Assembly: GCF_004801885.1 (NCBI RefSeq)
Contig: NZ_SSSM01000006.1
Span: 418,092-482,091, forward strand
DNA: 64,000 bases
Source: Naasia lichenicola
Lineage (GTDB): Bacteria; Actinomycetota; Actinomycetes; Actinomycetales; Microbacteriaceae
Direction: 5' to 3'
The stretch's first letter is position 1. Each line of letters begins with the position of its first letter. Position numbers and translations under genes: made by a program. The notes under the pieces are model-generated. The model did no database searches. It was not told the DNA's origin and saw nothing but the letters and a program-made list of their open reading frames with translations. Below are positions 16,424 to 25,604 of this stretch, piece by piece.

Positions 16424-17641
16424 ATGCAGAGCGTACGAGGCGACCGACCCGCATCCGGCGCGGCCCATCCCGCGCTGTTCGTCGTCGCCATGCTGCTGGT
16501 CGCGCTGAACCTGCGCTCGCCGTTCATCTCGGTCGCCCCGATCGCCTCCGAGCTCCGGGCGGATCTGCAGATCAGCGCGGCAGAAGTCGGCCTGCTCACC
16601 AGCCTGCCCGTGCTCTGCTTCGGTCTCGCCGCTCCACTCGCGCTGCTGGTCGTCCGTCGCGTGGGCGCCGAAGCCGCCGTGCTCGTCTGCCTGATCGGCA
16701 TCATCGCCGGCTCGGTGCTCCGCTCGGTCGGACCCTTCTGGCTGATCCTCGCCTCCACCGTGGTGATCGGACTCTCGATCACCATCGGGAACATCGTCAT
16801 TCCTGTTCTGATCAGGCGTGACGTCTCGCCCGGACGCGTCGGGACGGTGACAGGCGCCTATACGGCGGTGCTCAACATCGGCGCGATGATCGTCTCGGTG
16901 GGCACGGCGCCGATCTCGGAGCTGTTCGGCTGGCGGGTGGCGCTTGCGATCTGGACGGTCCTCACTGCGCTCGCTCTCGTCGGCTGGCTGGTCTTCCTCT
17001 CGCGGTCGAAGGGTCGCGTGCACGTGGCAGAGGTCATCCCCGCCGTCGCTCCCGTCGCCGCATACCGCAATCCGCTCGCCTGGCTTATCGCCCTCGCCTT
17101 CGCCGGGCAGGCCGTCTCCTACTACTCGATCACCGCCTGGCTGCCCACACTGCTCGCGGACGAGCGGGGCTTCAGCGCCTCCACGGCGGGTGCCTCTTCC
17201 TCGGTCTTCCAGGTCTGCGCGGTCATCGGAGCGCTGGGCACGCCCTTCCTCGCCAAGCGGCTGCCCGGCTGGCGGACCATCGCCATCCTCGGCGTGCTCT
17301 GGGTATCCCTTCCGATCGGGCTGCTCATCGCGCCCGAGCAGTTCCTCCTGTTCAGCGTCCTCGGCGGGATAGCGCAGGGCGGCGGCTTCACGTCGGTGTT
17401 CACCGTCATCGTGCAGATCAGCCGGACGGATCGGGAGAGCAGCGCGCTGTCGGCCTTCGTGCAGGGCGTCGGCTACGTCTTCGCCGCCCTCGGCCCGCCC
17501 GTCGTCGGCCTCGTGCACGACGCGACCGATGGCTGGACGGTACCGGTCCTGATCGTGGTCGGCACCACCCTCGCGTTCGGGGTCTTCGGGGTCAGCGCCG
17601 CTCTGCGGGCTTCTGCTCAGACGCGGCGCGCTTCGGGCTGA
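16424..17641 (+). CDS. MFS transporter of the CynX/NimT type
   Basis: 405 aa, about 12 transmembrane spans. N-terminal region LLVALNLRSPFISVAPIASELR is characteristic of the cyanate/2-nitroimidazole (CynX/NimT) branch of the major facilitator superfamily. Substrate not assigned. ATG at 16424; TAGCGT at 16408-16413 would give a transcript with only a few leader bases. It is divergent from the TipA-like regulator, so it could be a target of it, but the MerR operator is more than 70 bases from this -10. Confidence 0.88.
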   Translation: MQSVRGDRPASGAAHPALFVVAMLLVALNLRSPFISVAPIASELRADLQISAAEVGLLTSLPVLCFGLAAPLALLVVRRVGAEAAVLVCLIGIIAGSVLRSVGPFWLILASTVVIGLSITIGNIVIPVLIRRDVSPGRVGTVTGAYTAVLNIGAMIVSVGTAPISELFGWRVALAIWTVLTALALVGWLVFLSRSKGRVHVAEVIPAVAPVAAYRNPLAWLIALAFAGQAVSYYSITAWLPTLLADERGFSASTAGASSSVFQVCAVIGALGTPFLAKRLPGWRTIAILGVLWVSLPIGLLIAPEQFLLFSVLGGIAQGGGFTSVFTVIVQISRTDRESSALSAFVQGVGYVFAALGPPVVGLVHDATDGWTVPVLIVVGTTLAFGVFGVSAALRASAQTRRASG

Positions 17642-17662
17642 CGCTTCGGGCGGCTCCAGGCT

Positions 17663-18169
17663 TCAGGCGACTGCGGTGATCGCCGCAGTGCTCGCATCCC
17701 AATGGCGGGCCGCGATCGCCTCGCCCATCAGAACCGCGCGGGTGTCGAGCGTCTCGAGCGCTGCCACCAGCTGATCCATCGGGATGCCGCGGGACAGTGT
17801 CACATGCGGCGTCCACGCTCCGGGCAGCGTCTTGGGGGCGATCCCGGTCGCCTCGGAATGCTGGGCGTGCACTGCGCGGTGCAGTTCGAGCAGCTCTCGA
17901 TTCGGGACCACGAGGCGGGCGAGGATCACGCCCTTCCGACCCGCGCCGAACAGGATCGGCGCCCCGAGGCGGAGCGCGACGGGCAGCGTCACGTCTTCCA
18001 GCTTCGCCGACGCGACTCCCGCGTCCGCCCAGAGCAGGGTGACGTGCGGCCGATTGGAGACGCCCGTGTGTCGCGACTGATTGGGGATGCCCGCATCCTC
18101 GAGTCGCCACCACTCGCCGAGCACCGCATGCTCGAGCTCCTCGTCCAGCAGCAGCTCGATGCTCGTCAT
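17663..18169 (-). CDS. 2H phosphoesterase / 2'-5' RNA ligase family protein
   Basis: 168 aa with the two HxTx motifs that define the family: RPHVTLLW (near residue 42) and TPHVTLSRG (near residue 124). Bacterial members act as cyclic phosphodiesterases or RNA ligases on 2',3'- or 2',5'-linked ends; substrate here unknown. It starts 42 bases after the stop of the acyl-CoA dehydrogenase-like gene on the same strand, so the two may be cotranscribed. Confidence 0.85.
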   Translation of the reverse strand: MTSIELLLDEELEHAVLGEWWRLEDAGIPNQSRHTGVSNRPHVTLLWADAGVASAKLEDVTLPVALRLGAPILFGAGRKGVILARLVVPNRELLELHRAVHAQHSEATGIAPKTLPGAWTPHVTLSRGIPMDQLVAALETLDTRAVLMGEAIAARHWDASTAAITAVA

Positions 18170-18211
18170 GCGCCGACCATCTTCGCGACTCCGCTTCCGC
18201 TGATCGCCATC

Positions 18212-19366
18212 TCAGGCGATCGGTCCGAGCCACGCATTGGCGACCGTGCTGTGCGCCGACTCGTCGTCGGAGGGATGGAACATGCCGGCCAGCACGTCGC
18301 GGTACAGCCGGGAGAGCTCCGCTCCTGCGGTGTACGAGGAGCCTCCAGAGACTCGGATCGCCTGGTCGACCACGAATCTGGCTGTCTCGGTCGCGCGGAC
18401 CTTGGCGCCGACGAGCTTGGGGAACCACTGCGCGCCGTGGTCGACCCGGTCGTCGACATCGCGGGCGAGCGACTCGATCTGCGGAGCGAGGGAGTCCTGC
18501 GCGATGGCGGCCTCGGCGACCTTCCACCGGATGTCGGGATCCGACGAGTACGGCTTCCCGTCGTTCTTCATGGAGGTGCGCCGCTTGGCCGCGGCGACTC
18601 CGAGCTCGAGGGCCCGCGCCCCGAGCCCGGTGTAGACGGCGGCGAGCAGCAGCTCGAAGTTGGCGAAGATGCCGAACACCAGCGGATCGGCTGTCGGTCC
18701 GGGCGGGAGTCGACGGAAGATCCGCTCGGCCGGCGCCACGACGCCCTCGAGCACGGTGGTGTTGCTCTGAGTGGCTCGCATGCCGAGGGTGTCCCAGTCG
18801 GAGAGGATCCGGTAGCCGGGTGCCTCCCGCTCGATGAAGGCGTGCACGAGCTTGGGGGCATCCTCGGACACGGTGTCGAGGCCGAACACGCTGAGCCGGG
18901 TCCACGCGGGAGACAGCGAGGTGAAGATCTTGGTGCCGGTGAAGGCGTAGCCGCCGTCGGCCTGCGGGGCCGCCTCGGTGCGCGAGCCGAACAGCACCAG
19001 GTCGTTGCCCGCCTCGCTGATGGCGAAGCCGAACACCTCGCCCGCGCCCGCCTCGGTGAGCACCGTGTCCAGGAAGTCGAGCCCGCGTTCGTGCATGGCC
19101 TTCGCGACGCCGGTCCAGACCAGGTGCATGTTTACCCCGAGCGCGGTCGCGGGAGCTGCGGCCGCAAGGCGCTGCTGCTCTCGGACCACCTCGCGCAGGC
19201 TGAGTCCGGCACCGCCGAACTCCTCGGGCACCAGGGCGGCGAGGTAGCCGGCCTCCGTGAGCTCCGCGAGATCCTCGGTGAAGAACGCGTTGTCGCGGTC
19301 GTACCCGGCCGCTCGCGCGTGGATGCGGGCCAGCAGGTCGTCGGTCAGCAGCGAGCGAACAGTCAC
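18212..19366 (-). CDS. Acyl-CoA dehydrogenase-like flavoprotein
   Basis: 384 aa. N-terminal helical domain with VPEEFGGAGLS, middle beta domain (FAISEAGND, GTKIFTSLSPAW), C-terminal helical bundle with RVSGGSSYTAG. The general FAD-binding fold is clear. I do not see the usual catalytic Glu context with confidence, and this branch contains oxidases and monooxygenases besides dehydrogenases. No other fatty-acid gene is adjacent. GTG start at leaderless distance from TAGCGT. Confidence 0.88.
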   Translation of the reverse strand: MTVRSLLTDDLLARIHARAAGYDRDNAFFTEDLAELTEAGYLAALVPEEFGGAGLSLREVVREQQRLAAAAPATALGVNMHLVWTGVAKAMHERGLDFLDTVLTEAGAGEVFGFAISEAGNDLVLFGSRTEAAPQADGGYAFTGTKIFTSLSPAWTRLSVFGLDTVSEDAPKLVHAFIEREAPGYRILSDWDTLGMRATQSNTTVLEGVVAPAERIFRRLPPGPTADPLVFGIFANFELLLAAVYTGLGARALELGVAAAKRRTSMKNDGKPYSSDPDIRWKVAEAAIAQDSLAPQIESLARDVDDRVDHGAQWFPKLVGAKVRATETARFVVDQAIRVSGGSSYTAGAELSRLYRDVLAGMFHPSDDESAHSTVANAWLGPIA

Positions 19367-19372
19367 CCGTCC

Positions 19373-19378
19373 ACGCTA
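19373..19378 (-). promoter_or_regulatory. -10 box, leaderless promoter of the acyl-CoA dehydrogenase-like gene
   Basis: TAGCGT on the minus strand, 6 bases before the GTG at 19366. Confidence 0.55.
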
Positions 19379-19410
19379 GCGCGCGGCACCGACGCCGCGG
19401 CTGGAGCCCG

Positions 19411-20247
19411 TCAGGCGGGAGCGCTGAGCGCCGACCCCGCGAATGACAGCCCGACGACGAGAGCCACGGCGCTCAGCAGGATCAGCACGAACAGGATCCG
19501 GCCGAAGCTGCGCCTGACCACCAGGATGACGCCGACCACCGAGATGACCTCGACGGCGATCAGCGCCAACGCGGTGCCGCCGGTGGAAGCACCGGTGGCC
19601 ACGAGGACGGCAGCGGCGAGGAGCGCCAGGAAGGCGAGCAGGCCGGTCGGACGTGCGCCGATCCGGTGGGGGAGTCCTCGGACTCCGGTCCGCTCGTCGT
19701 CATCGAGATCGGGGAGGACGTTGGCGAAGTGCGCCGCGACGCCCAGGAGGGCGCCCGCGCCGATCGCCCATCCGCTCGCGATCCGGCTCGGATCCGCGGC
19801 GGCTGCGACGAGGACGGGCAGCAGTCCGAAGCTCACCGCGTAGGGCAGCACGGAGAGGATCGTGCGCTTCAGACCCGCGTTGTAGGCGATCGCGGACATC
19901 AGGAAGACCGCATGCCAGCCGCCCGCGGCGATGCCGAGCGTGAATGCGCCGGCCACCGATGCGGCGGCGGCGATGAGGCTCGCGCGGGCAACGATGACGC
20001 GATCGATCCGGCCCGACGCGACGGGCTTGTCGGTGCGTCCACTGGCGGTGTCGCGCTCGGCGTCGATGGCGTCGTTGGACCAGCCGACGGCCAGCTGATC
20101 GGCGGCCATCACGATGGTGAGCACGACTATCCGCCGGAGATCGAGGCCGACGGCGGCAGCCAGCACAGCGGTCACCAGGGTGACGGCGGCCCCGGGAACG
20201 GGGTGCGACGACAGCAGCAGCGCGCCGAGGGGTAGCCGCTTCGTCAC
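19411..20247 (-). CDS. UbiA-family prenyltransferase
   Basis: 278 aa, about eight or nine transmembrane spans. The first Asp-rich motif is NDAIDAERD and the second is DLDDDERTG, both needed for Mg-prenyl diphosphate binding. The aromatic acceptor is unknown (quinone, haem or lipid-type pathways are possible; no pathway gene is adjacent). GTG at 20247 chosen because TACGCT lies 7 bases upstream and the longer frame would run into tandem-repeat DNA at 20306-20346. Confidence 0.85.
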   Translation of the reverse strand: MTKRLPLGALLLSSHPVPGAAVTLVTAVLAAAVGLDLRRIVVLTIVMAADQLAVGWSNDAIDAERDTASGRTDKPVASGRIDRVIVARASLIAAAASVAGAFTLGIAAGGWHAVFLMSAIAYNAGLKRTILSVLPYAVSFGLLPVLVAAAADPSRIASGWAIGAGALLGVAAHFANVLPDLDDDERTGVRGLPHRIGARPTGLLAFLALLAAAVLVATGASTGGTALALIAVEVISVVGVILVVRRSFGRILFVLILLSAVALVVGLSFAGSALSAPA

Positions 20248-20254
20248 ATCAGTC

Positions 20255-20260
20255 AGCGTA
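20255..20260 (-). promoter_or_regulatory. -10 box, leaderless promoter of the UbiA-family gene
   Basis: TACGCT on the minus strand, 7 bases before the GTG at 20247. Confidence 0.5.
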
Positions 20261-20305
20261 GGGCCGGTTCCGGCGGGGTCGGCCGCCCATGCCGCCTGAG
20301 CGGAG

Positions 20306-20346
20306 TTCCGAGCAGTGGGTTCCGAGCAGTGGTTCCGAGCAGTGGG
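20306..20346. repeat. Three tandem copies of TTCCGAGCAGTGG(G)
   Basis: Copies of 14, 13 and 14 bases in the divergent region between the UbiA and NagZ-like genes. They lie upstream of both predicted start sites. Confidence 0.8.
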
Positions 20347-20422
20347 TTCCGACACGCCCGAGCCGCCCGTCCGACACGCCTGGGGTCGCGCCGATCGGAC
20401 CGTCTCCCTCAGATCGCGCGCC

Positions 20423-20428
20423 TATGGT
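20423..20428 (+). promoter_or_regulatory. -10 box, leaderless promoter of the NagZ-like lipoprotein gene
   Basis: TATGGT, 6 bases before the GTG at 20435. Confidence 0.45.
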
Positions 20429-20434
20429 GTGCCG

Positions 20435-21613
20435 GTGCTGCGACGACGGGGAGGGCGGAGGATCGTCGGCGCCGTCCTCGCGGGTGCGGTGCTGCTGCCG
20501 CTCCTCGCCGGCTGCAAGGTGCCGATCTCATCCGATCCGCCCGTCGCCGCTCCCACGGCAACGCCGCCGTCCGCTGAGGAGCTGCTCTGTCAGGAGGTCG
20601 ATGCGCGGCTCGCCGCGATGTCGGTGCGTCAGGAGCTGGCGAGCCTGCTGATGCTGCACTACCCCGGCACCGACCCTGCAGCGCTCTCCGACTTCATGAG
20701 CCGCACGGGTGCGGGGGGATTCATCGTGATGGGTGACAACGCTCCGGACGGATCGGACATCGCGGGCACGACGTCGGCGCTCGATGTGGACCCGTCCCTC
20801 CCGCCGATCGTGGCCGTCGATCAGGAGGGCGGCGAGGTCAGCCGGCTGGATGCCGACTCGGGTCCCGCCGCGGAGCAGCTGCGCGAGCTGCCCGCCGACG
20901 CCTCGCGGGAGGCGTTCGCGGCACGGGCCGAGATCGTGCACACGGCAGGCATCGACCTCAACTTCGGCATCGTCGCCGACGTCACCGACGATCCCCATTC
21001 ATTCATCTACGACCGGGTCCTCGGCACGACGCCCGCAGCCTCCGCAGACCGGGTGGGGGAGGCGGTGCTCGGCGAGCAGGGTGTCGTCTCGAGCACGCTC
21101 AAGCACTTTCCGGGCCACGGCCTGACCGACGCCGACTCGCATCTGACCGTTCCGTCGAGCGCGATCGGCCTCGACGAATGGAGATCGACCGCGGCGATCC
21201 CGTTCGAGCGCGGCATCGAGGACGGCGCCCAGGTCGTGATGTTCGGCCACCTCGCCCTGACGTCGGTCGATCCGGCGCCTGCCTCGCTCTCGACCCGATG
21301 GCACGAGATCCTCCGGGACGAGCTCGGCTTCGACGGCGTGACGATCACCGACGACATGCTCATGCTGCAGCAGACCGAGCTGCCCGAGTACCAGGATCCG
21401 GTGCAGAACGCGGTGCGGGCTCTGCAGGCCGGGAACACGATGCTGCTCTATGTGCTCGCGGCCGATCCGGCGGTGTCCGGAGTGGATGTCGACGCGCTGC
21501 TCGACGGACTCGAGGCCGCCGTCCAGGACGGGCGGATCAGTCGCGCCCAGATCGATGCGGATGCGCGCCTGCTGCTGGCCATGCGGATCGGCATCCGCGA
21601 CCAGACGCCCTAG
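20435..21613 (+). CDS. Glycoside hydrolase family 3 lipoprotein (NagZ-like)
   Basis: 392 aa. Lipoprotein signal RRIVGAVLAGAVLLPLLAGC, then a GH3 N-terminal barrel. VAVDQEGGEVSRL, KHFPGHGLTDADSHL (acid/base His-Asp loop of the NagZ type) and TITDDMLM (nucleophile Asp) are all present. NagZ-type enzymes remove N-acetylglucosamine from muropeptides; a lipid anchor would place this one at the outer membrane face, toward peptidoglycan turnover. Start uncertain: GTG 20435 fits a leaderless -10; GTG 20429 is two codons earlier. Confidence 0.88.
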   Translation: MLRRRGGRRIVGAVLAGAVLLPLLAGCKVPISSDPPVAAPTATPPSAEELLCQEVDARLAAMSVRQELASLLMLHYPGTDPAALSDFMSRTGAGGFIVMGDNAPDGSDIAGTTSALDVDPSLPPIVAVDQEGGEVSRLDADSGPAAEQLRELPADASREAFAARAEIVHTAGIDLNFGIVADVTDDPHSFIYDRVLGTTPAASADRVGEAVLGEQGVVSSTLKHFPGHGLTDADSHLTVPSSAIGLDEWRSTAAIPFERGIEDGAQVVMFGHLALTSVDPAPASLSTRWHEILRDELGFDGVTITDDMLMLQQTELPEYQDPVQNAVRALQAGNTMLLYVLAADPAVSGVDVDALLDGLEAAVQDGRISRAQIDADARLLLAMRIGIRDQTP

Positions 21614-21644
21614 GGCTTGAGGGCTCCTCCGCGCATGCCGTCGT

Positions 21645-22544
21645 TCAGCTGAGCAGGCGCAGGACCGCGTCCGCGCGCTCCACCTGAGGGAAGTGGCCGC
21701 AGTCCGTCAGGACGGTGGCCGTGAGCTGGGGCACGACCGCCTCGAGCCCGCCCAGGTCTTCGGGAGCTACGAACACGTCCCGATCTCCGACGGCCACCGC
21801 GACAGGACAGCTGATCCGCTTCCACCGTTCGATCCGATAGCCCCGCAGCGCGTCGGCAGCCAATGTGAACGAGCGCGGTCGGAGATCCTCGGCGGTGGCG
21901 TCCATCACCCAGCGCGGCGCGCGCAGCGGGTGCCGGAACAGCGGGGCCGCCAACAGCCGGATAGCTCCGAACCGCTGCAGACCGCGGACCGCCGATCGCG
22001 CGCCGCGGTCGATCGGAGCCAGCACGCGAAGGCCGGCACGCAGGAGGACGAGCTCTCGAAGGCCGCCCGCCAACGACCGGACAGGATGGTCGACCGCGGC
22101 GATCACGCCGGACGAGCTCGGGGACAGTGCGAGCACCGATGCGGCGATCGAGTCGGTCCTGGCGGCGAGGTGCAGCGCCAGCAGCCCGCCCATCGAGTGG
22201 CCGACCAGTCGAGCTGACGAGAATCCGAGTGAGCGGACGGCATTCTGCACCGCATCGGCTATGTCGTCGATGCTCGTCTCGCGGCGCAGCACGGCCGTGC
22301 TCGATCCCCAGCCCGGAGCATCCAGCGCCAGGACGGCGCCGAGATCGATCTGAGCGCTGTCGGCCGCACGCAGAAGCGCCGACCAGGTCGACCACGAGCC
22401 GGCCGCTCCGTGCAGCAGCACGAGAGGAGGACGCTCGTCATCCGGACGCGGGGACGGGCGGTGCCACACCATCGCTTGACCGGCGGGGGAGTCGACGAGG
22501 GAGGGAGTCAGCCCGAATTCCGCGGGATCGGGACGGTCACTCAC
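21645..22544 (-). CDS. Alpha/beta-fold hydrolase
   Basis: 299 aa. LVLLHGAAGSWSTW oxyanion region, VGHSMGGLL nucleophile, VGDRDVFV acid, DCGHFPQVERAD His. Its start overlaps the FUSC gene stop by 8 bases, so it is the downstream gene of a two-gene operon. Substrate unknown. Confidence 0.85.
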   Translation of the reverse strand: MSDRPDPAEFGLTPSLVDSPAGQAMVWHRPSPRPDDERPPLVLLHGAAGSWSTWSALLRAADSAQIDLGAVLALDAPGWGSSTAVLRRETSIDDIADAVQNAVRSLGFSSARLVGHSMGGLLALHLAARTDSIAASVLALSPSSSGVIAAVDHPVRSLAGGLRELVLLRAGLRVLAPIDRGARSAVRGLQRFGAIRLLAAPLFRHPLRAPRWVMDATAEDLRPRSFTLAADALRGYRIERWKRISCPVAVAVGDRDVFVAPEDLGGLEAVVPQLTATVLTDCGHFPQVERADAVLRLLS

Positions 22545-23583
22545 CGACGATCTGCTCTCGCACCCGGCGCAGGTCCTCCATCAGCGATCCGATCAGGATC
22601 CAGTGCTCCGGATGCGGGGCGAGGATGACCAGAGGTGCGGTCAGCGCGGGCAGATCTCCCGTCACTGTCGGAGGTTCCACGCCATCCCGCGCCACCTGCT
22701 TCTCCGACCGCACGAGCAGGCGCAGGTCATGGGCGGCGCGACGGATCTCCTCCGCGATCCCGGCCACGACCGGCTCGCCGAGAAGCGAGGGGTCCCAGTG
22801 GTCGCGCAGCGCTCGAGTCATGCCGATGACCTGGTTCACGATGGGGTCGAGTCGGGCGAAGAGGGCGATGTCCTGCTCGAGCTGATCTCGGAAGCGCGAG
22901 CGACGGGGATTGAGGGTGAGGCTGTCCCGCCCCTGGGCGACCGCATCGTTGGCGGCGGCGCGGAGCTGGCGCAGCGCCCGAGCATCGGTCAGCAGGGTGG
23001 CCAGCGATCCGGCCGGTGTGGGGGAGGTGAGTTCGCCCGCGAGCCGGTCGAGGATGTCCGCCGACTGCCGTCCGACCCGGCTGACAGCGAGGCGGGCCGG
23101 TCCGATGGCCAACGGCGGCACGATCGCGGCGTTGATGATCAGCCCGATCGCCGCGCCGATCAGGGTCTCCACGATGCGCTCGGCGGCGTATGCGGGCGTG
23201 GCCGCGCCGATCGAGAGCACGAGCATGGCGCTGATCGGGATCTGCACTGACGACGCCGGGGTGAGCCGGAGAGCCCAGGCGATGAAGACCGAGGCGACGA
23301 CGGCGGCGAGGACGACCCAGGACTGGTCGGCGAAGATGATTCCGATCGCCAGGGCCACGAGCACCCCGACGATGACGCCCACGCTGCGTTCGAGGGCCTT
23401 GCCGAAGGACTGGTTCACACTCGGCTGCACGACCAGCAGAGCGGCGACCGTGGCGAACACGGGCAGGACCCCGGGGAGGAGCAGGCTGGCGACGAACCAG
23501 GCGACGATCGCGGCAGCACCCGTCTTCGCGACCTGGAGCAGCGGAACGCGGGTCGCGGTGGTGAACCGGTTCGCCCATCGCAT
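22537..23583 (-). CDS. FUSC-family membrane protein (aromatic acid exporter-like)
   Basis: 348 aa. Six hydrophobic spans in the first ~155 residues (AAIVAWFVASLLLPGVLPVF, VGVIVGVLVALAIGIIF and others) followed by a helical cytoplasmic half. VVQPSVNQSFGKALERSVGVIVG is the typical FUSC segment (fusaric-acid resistance / AaeB-like exporters). Substrate unknown. Operon with the hydrolase downstream, which might act on the same compound (inference). Confidence 0.85.
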   Translation of the reverse strand: MRWANRFTTATRVPLLQVAKTGAAAIVAWFVASLLLPGVLPVFATVAALLVVQPSVNQSFGKALERSVGVIVGVLVALAIGIIFADQSWVVLAAVVASVFIAWALRLTPASSVQIPISAMLVLSIGAATPAYAAERIVETLIGAAIGLIINAAIVPPLAIGPARLAVSRVGRQSADILDRLAGELTSPTPAGSLATLLTDARALRQLRAAANDAVAQGRDSLTLNPRRSRFRDQLEQDIALFARLDPIVNQVIGMTRALRDHWDPSLLGEPVVAGIAEEIRRAAHDLRLLVRSEKQVARDGVEPPTVTGDLPALTAPLVILAPHPEHWILIGSLMEDLRRVREQIVGE

Positions 23584-23589
23584 GTCGCC

Positions 23590-23595
23590 AGCGTA
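23590..23595 (-). promoter_or_regulatory. -10 box, leaderless promoter of the FUSC operon
   Basis: TACGCT on the minus strand, 6 bases before the ATG at 23583. Confidence 0.55.
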
Positions 23596-23750
23596 GGACG
23601 GGCGGCACAGGGAGCACTCGTCGGCTCGCGGAGGAACGCCCCCGAAAACCGGTATTGATCAGGTCATCGAGCGGGATCTCGCGGATCGGCGACGCTCGTC
23701 CGACGCGGTGCTCCAGTGCCGTCTGGTCGGTGCTCGTCTATCCGGTTCGA

Positions 23751-24842
23751 CTATTGGGCGCTCACGAAGCGTGCGTGTTCCGCGAGAGCGCGCTCGAACC
23801 CCGTCCGCTCATCGGCGGTCAAGGTGTCGAACGGGACGACGGCAGCGCCCGACGCCGATTTCGGATCGGTGCGCCAGGTTCCTCGGATGCGTCCTCCGTG
23901 TTGGAGAGTGCGGAGGAACATCCCGTTCTTGCCGGGTACCACGAGCTCGAAGTGCTCGTCGGACAGGTTGGGCTGGCGGTCTCGATAGCCGAGAATCAGC
24001 TCATCGAAGGCGCCGAGCGCGGTCATCGACCGTCTGCCCTCGGTGATCATCTCCGGGACGAGGGCGGGAGAGTCCTTGAGCACGGCGACGGTGCGGCCGT
24101 CGTAGTCGAACTCCTCGAGCTCCTCCTGGATCGATGCCATCGCCGCCGTGGCCTCGGATTTGAGCAGCATCGCCCACCACGCGAGATCGGCGGCATCGAC
24201 CGGGCCGTGGCCGCGCACATAGCCGAGGGCCAGTCGATGCAGCGCCTCCTCGCGGGAGAGACGCGGCGTCGGCGGAAGCCAGCTCTCGGCGAGCACGATG
24301 CCGTGCTGCTTGCCGACGCGTGGTCCGAGGCAGATGACGAACGTCTGCGCGAGGTAGCCGATCAGGTGCGCGCCGCGCTGGCCGGATCCGTCGATTCCCT
24401 GGTCGGCGAGCTCGGTGAGGAAGGCATCGCGGGCGAGGATCCTTCCGTCCGCGAGGATCTCGTGGGTGAGCTCGGCGGAGCGTTCCAGCGTCGGCAGGGG
24501 CAGCCCGAGGCTCTCCTGACGGGTCTTCGCGGATCTGAGAGGGCGCGCCGCGGCGAGTTCGAGCATCCAGCCCAGATCGGCCGCCGCCGTGATGTGAAGG
24601 GTTCCCCGAAGAGGCCAGGAGCGCACGATCTCGCGACGCTCGAGCGCCACCTCGATGTCGCGATCTCGGACGGAACCATGGGTCCGCGAGCCGATCACCC
24701 ATTTCGAGGCGGTGTAGTCCTGGGCTTGGACCGCGAGCATCCACGATGCGGTGGCGGCGATGGTGCGCGCCGGCCCTGCGGGGAGGAGCTGATTCACCGC
24801 GCGCATGCGGGCGACGTCGGCGGCAGTGAGCTCGAGGGGCAT
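23751..24842 (-). CDS. Winged-helix DNA-binding protein of the AlkZ (HTH_42) family
   Basis: 363 aa. The family-defining QxQ segment appears as AVQAQDYTASKW near residue 52, and the N-terminus LTAADVARMRAVNQLL is typical. AlkZ proteins are DNA glycosylases that unhook crosslinks or remove bulky adducts, often as self-resistance or general repair enzymes. Keeping the second Gln argues for glycosylase activity, but most actinobacterial homologues are untested. The ATG is preceded by GATAAT at leaderless distance. Confidence 0.85.
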   Translation of the reverse strand: MPLELTAADVARMRAVNQLLPAGPARTIAATASWMLAVQAQDYTASKWVIGSRTHGSVRDRDIEVALERREIVRSWPLRGTLHITAAADLGWMLELAAARPLRSAKTRQESLGLPLPTLERSAELTHEILADGRILARDAFLTELADQGIDGSGQRGAHLIGYLAQTFVICLGPRVGKQHGIVLAESWLPPTPRLSREEALHRLALGYVRGHGPVDAADLAWWAMLLKSEATAAMASIQEELEEFDYDGRTVAVLKDSPALVPEMITEGRRSMTALGAFDELILGYRDRQPNLSDEHFELVVPGKNGMFLRTLQHGGRIRGTWRTDPKSASGAAVVPFDTLTADERTGFERALAEHARFVSAQ

Positions 24843-24848
24843 GGTCTG

Positions 24849-24854
24849 ATTATC
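24849..24854 (-). promoter_or_regulatory. -10 box, leaderless promoter of the AlkZ-like gene
   Basis: GATAAT on the minus strand, 6 bases before the ATG at 24842. Confidence 0.55.
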
Positions 24855-24919
24855 GCGAAGCACCCCGACATCCGCGACGCGAGCCGGGTGCATCCGGTTC
24901 ACCTTGGCGGCTCAACGCA

Positions 24920-24970
24920 CTGATGGCTGTCGATCGGCTCCGGGGGAGGGAGCCGGTCGACAGCCATCAG
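24920..24970. repeat. Long hairpin with 22-bp stem
   Basis: CTGATGGCTGTCGATCGGCTCC and its near-perfect inverted copy (one mismatch) around a 7-base purine loop. The arm core GATGGCTG is also the core of the palindromes beside the DUF559 gene at 39421 and 40556. Confidence 0.75.
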
Positions 24971-24974
24971 ACCG

Positions 24975-25604
24975 CTGCCGTGGGGGAGACGGCGGGTGCG
25001 GGGCCGGCGGCTGGGGAGGCTGCCGGCGTGGTGGTGCTGCGGATGAGCCCGGGGGAGGCTCGTGGGTTGAGTTGTGGGGTATGAGCTGGGGGGAGCTCGG
25101 GTGAAGCTGGGTCGGCTTCGGGTGATGCTTCGGGTGATGCTTCGGGGTGATGCTTCGGGGTGATGCTTCGGGGTGATGCTTCGGGGTGATGTTTCGGGTG
25201 AGCCTGGGGGGAGCTCGAGTGAGGCTGGGTGGGCCTCGGCGAATCTTCGGTTGATTCTGGGTGATGTCCTGCCGCAGTGGGGCTGTGGCACGGGCGGACG
25301 ATGCGGCTTCTCGGGTATGTCTGCTGCGGCGGCTTCCGGCTGATCGGGTAATCATCCGGCTGCCTGTCGTCCAGGTGGAGCGGCGGTTCTTCGCTTGCCT
25401 TCCGTGTCCTCATTTACGGGGACCTTTTGGGCTTGATGAAAATGTATCCCTGTCGATCACTGCGAAAAATCCCCACTACGGGGTACACCGATCTGTCTGT
25501 CCCCGCGCGTTCTGTCCGTCATTCGTACCCCGTTGGTTCACTTAACGGGTTACAGAATTCAGACGGATCTGTCTATGCGGACCGTCAATGGACCCGCGTC
25601 CCCT
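24975..25604. other. Gene-poor region with G-skewed tandem repeats and a more AT-rich end
   Basis: No supported gene. 24975-25260 is strongly G-rich on the plus strand and repetitive. 25410-25604 is clearly less GC-rich than the surroundings and has an inverted repeat ACGGGGTAC (25478-25486) / GTACCCCGT (25525-25533) and an imperfect AGACGGATCTGTCT dyad. It could be a decayed mobile element or an unusual regulatory region. Confidence 0.5.
25117..25200. repeat. Tandem repeat of TTCGGGGTGATGC (12-13 bp, about seven copies)
   Basis: Successive units TTCGGGTGATGC and TTCGGGGTGATGC. Because 12 and 13 are mixed, no reading frame is kept, so it is not a protein repeat. Confidence 0.85.

Noticed and set aside
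24899..25413. Open frames with His/Pro/Ser repeats (minus strand)
   Set aside because: Produced by the 12/13-bp DNA tandem repeat. The frame changes between copies, and no start signal or homology is seen.
25261..25545. 94-codon plus-strand frame
   Set aside because: No ribosome site, odd composition, runs through the inverted repeat region; no family resemblance.
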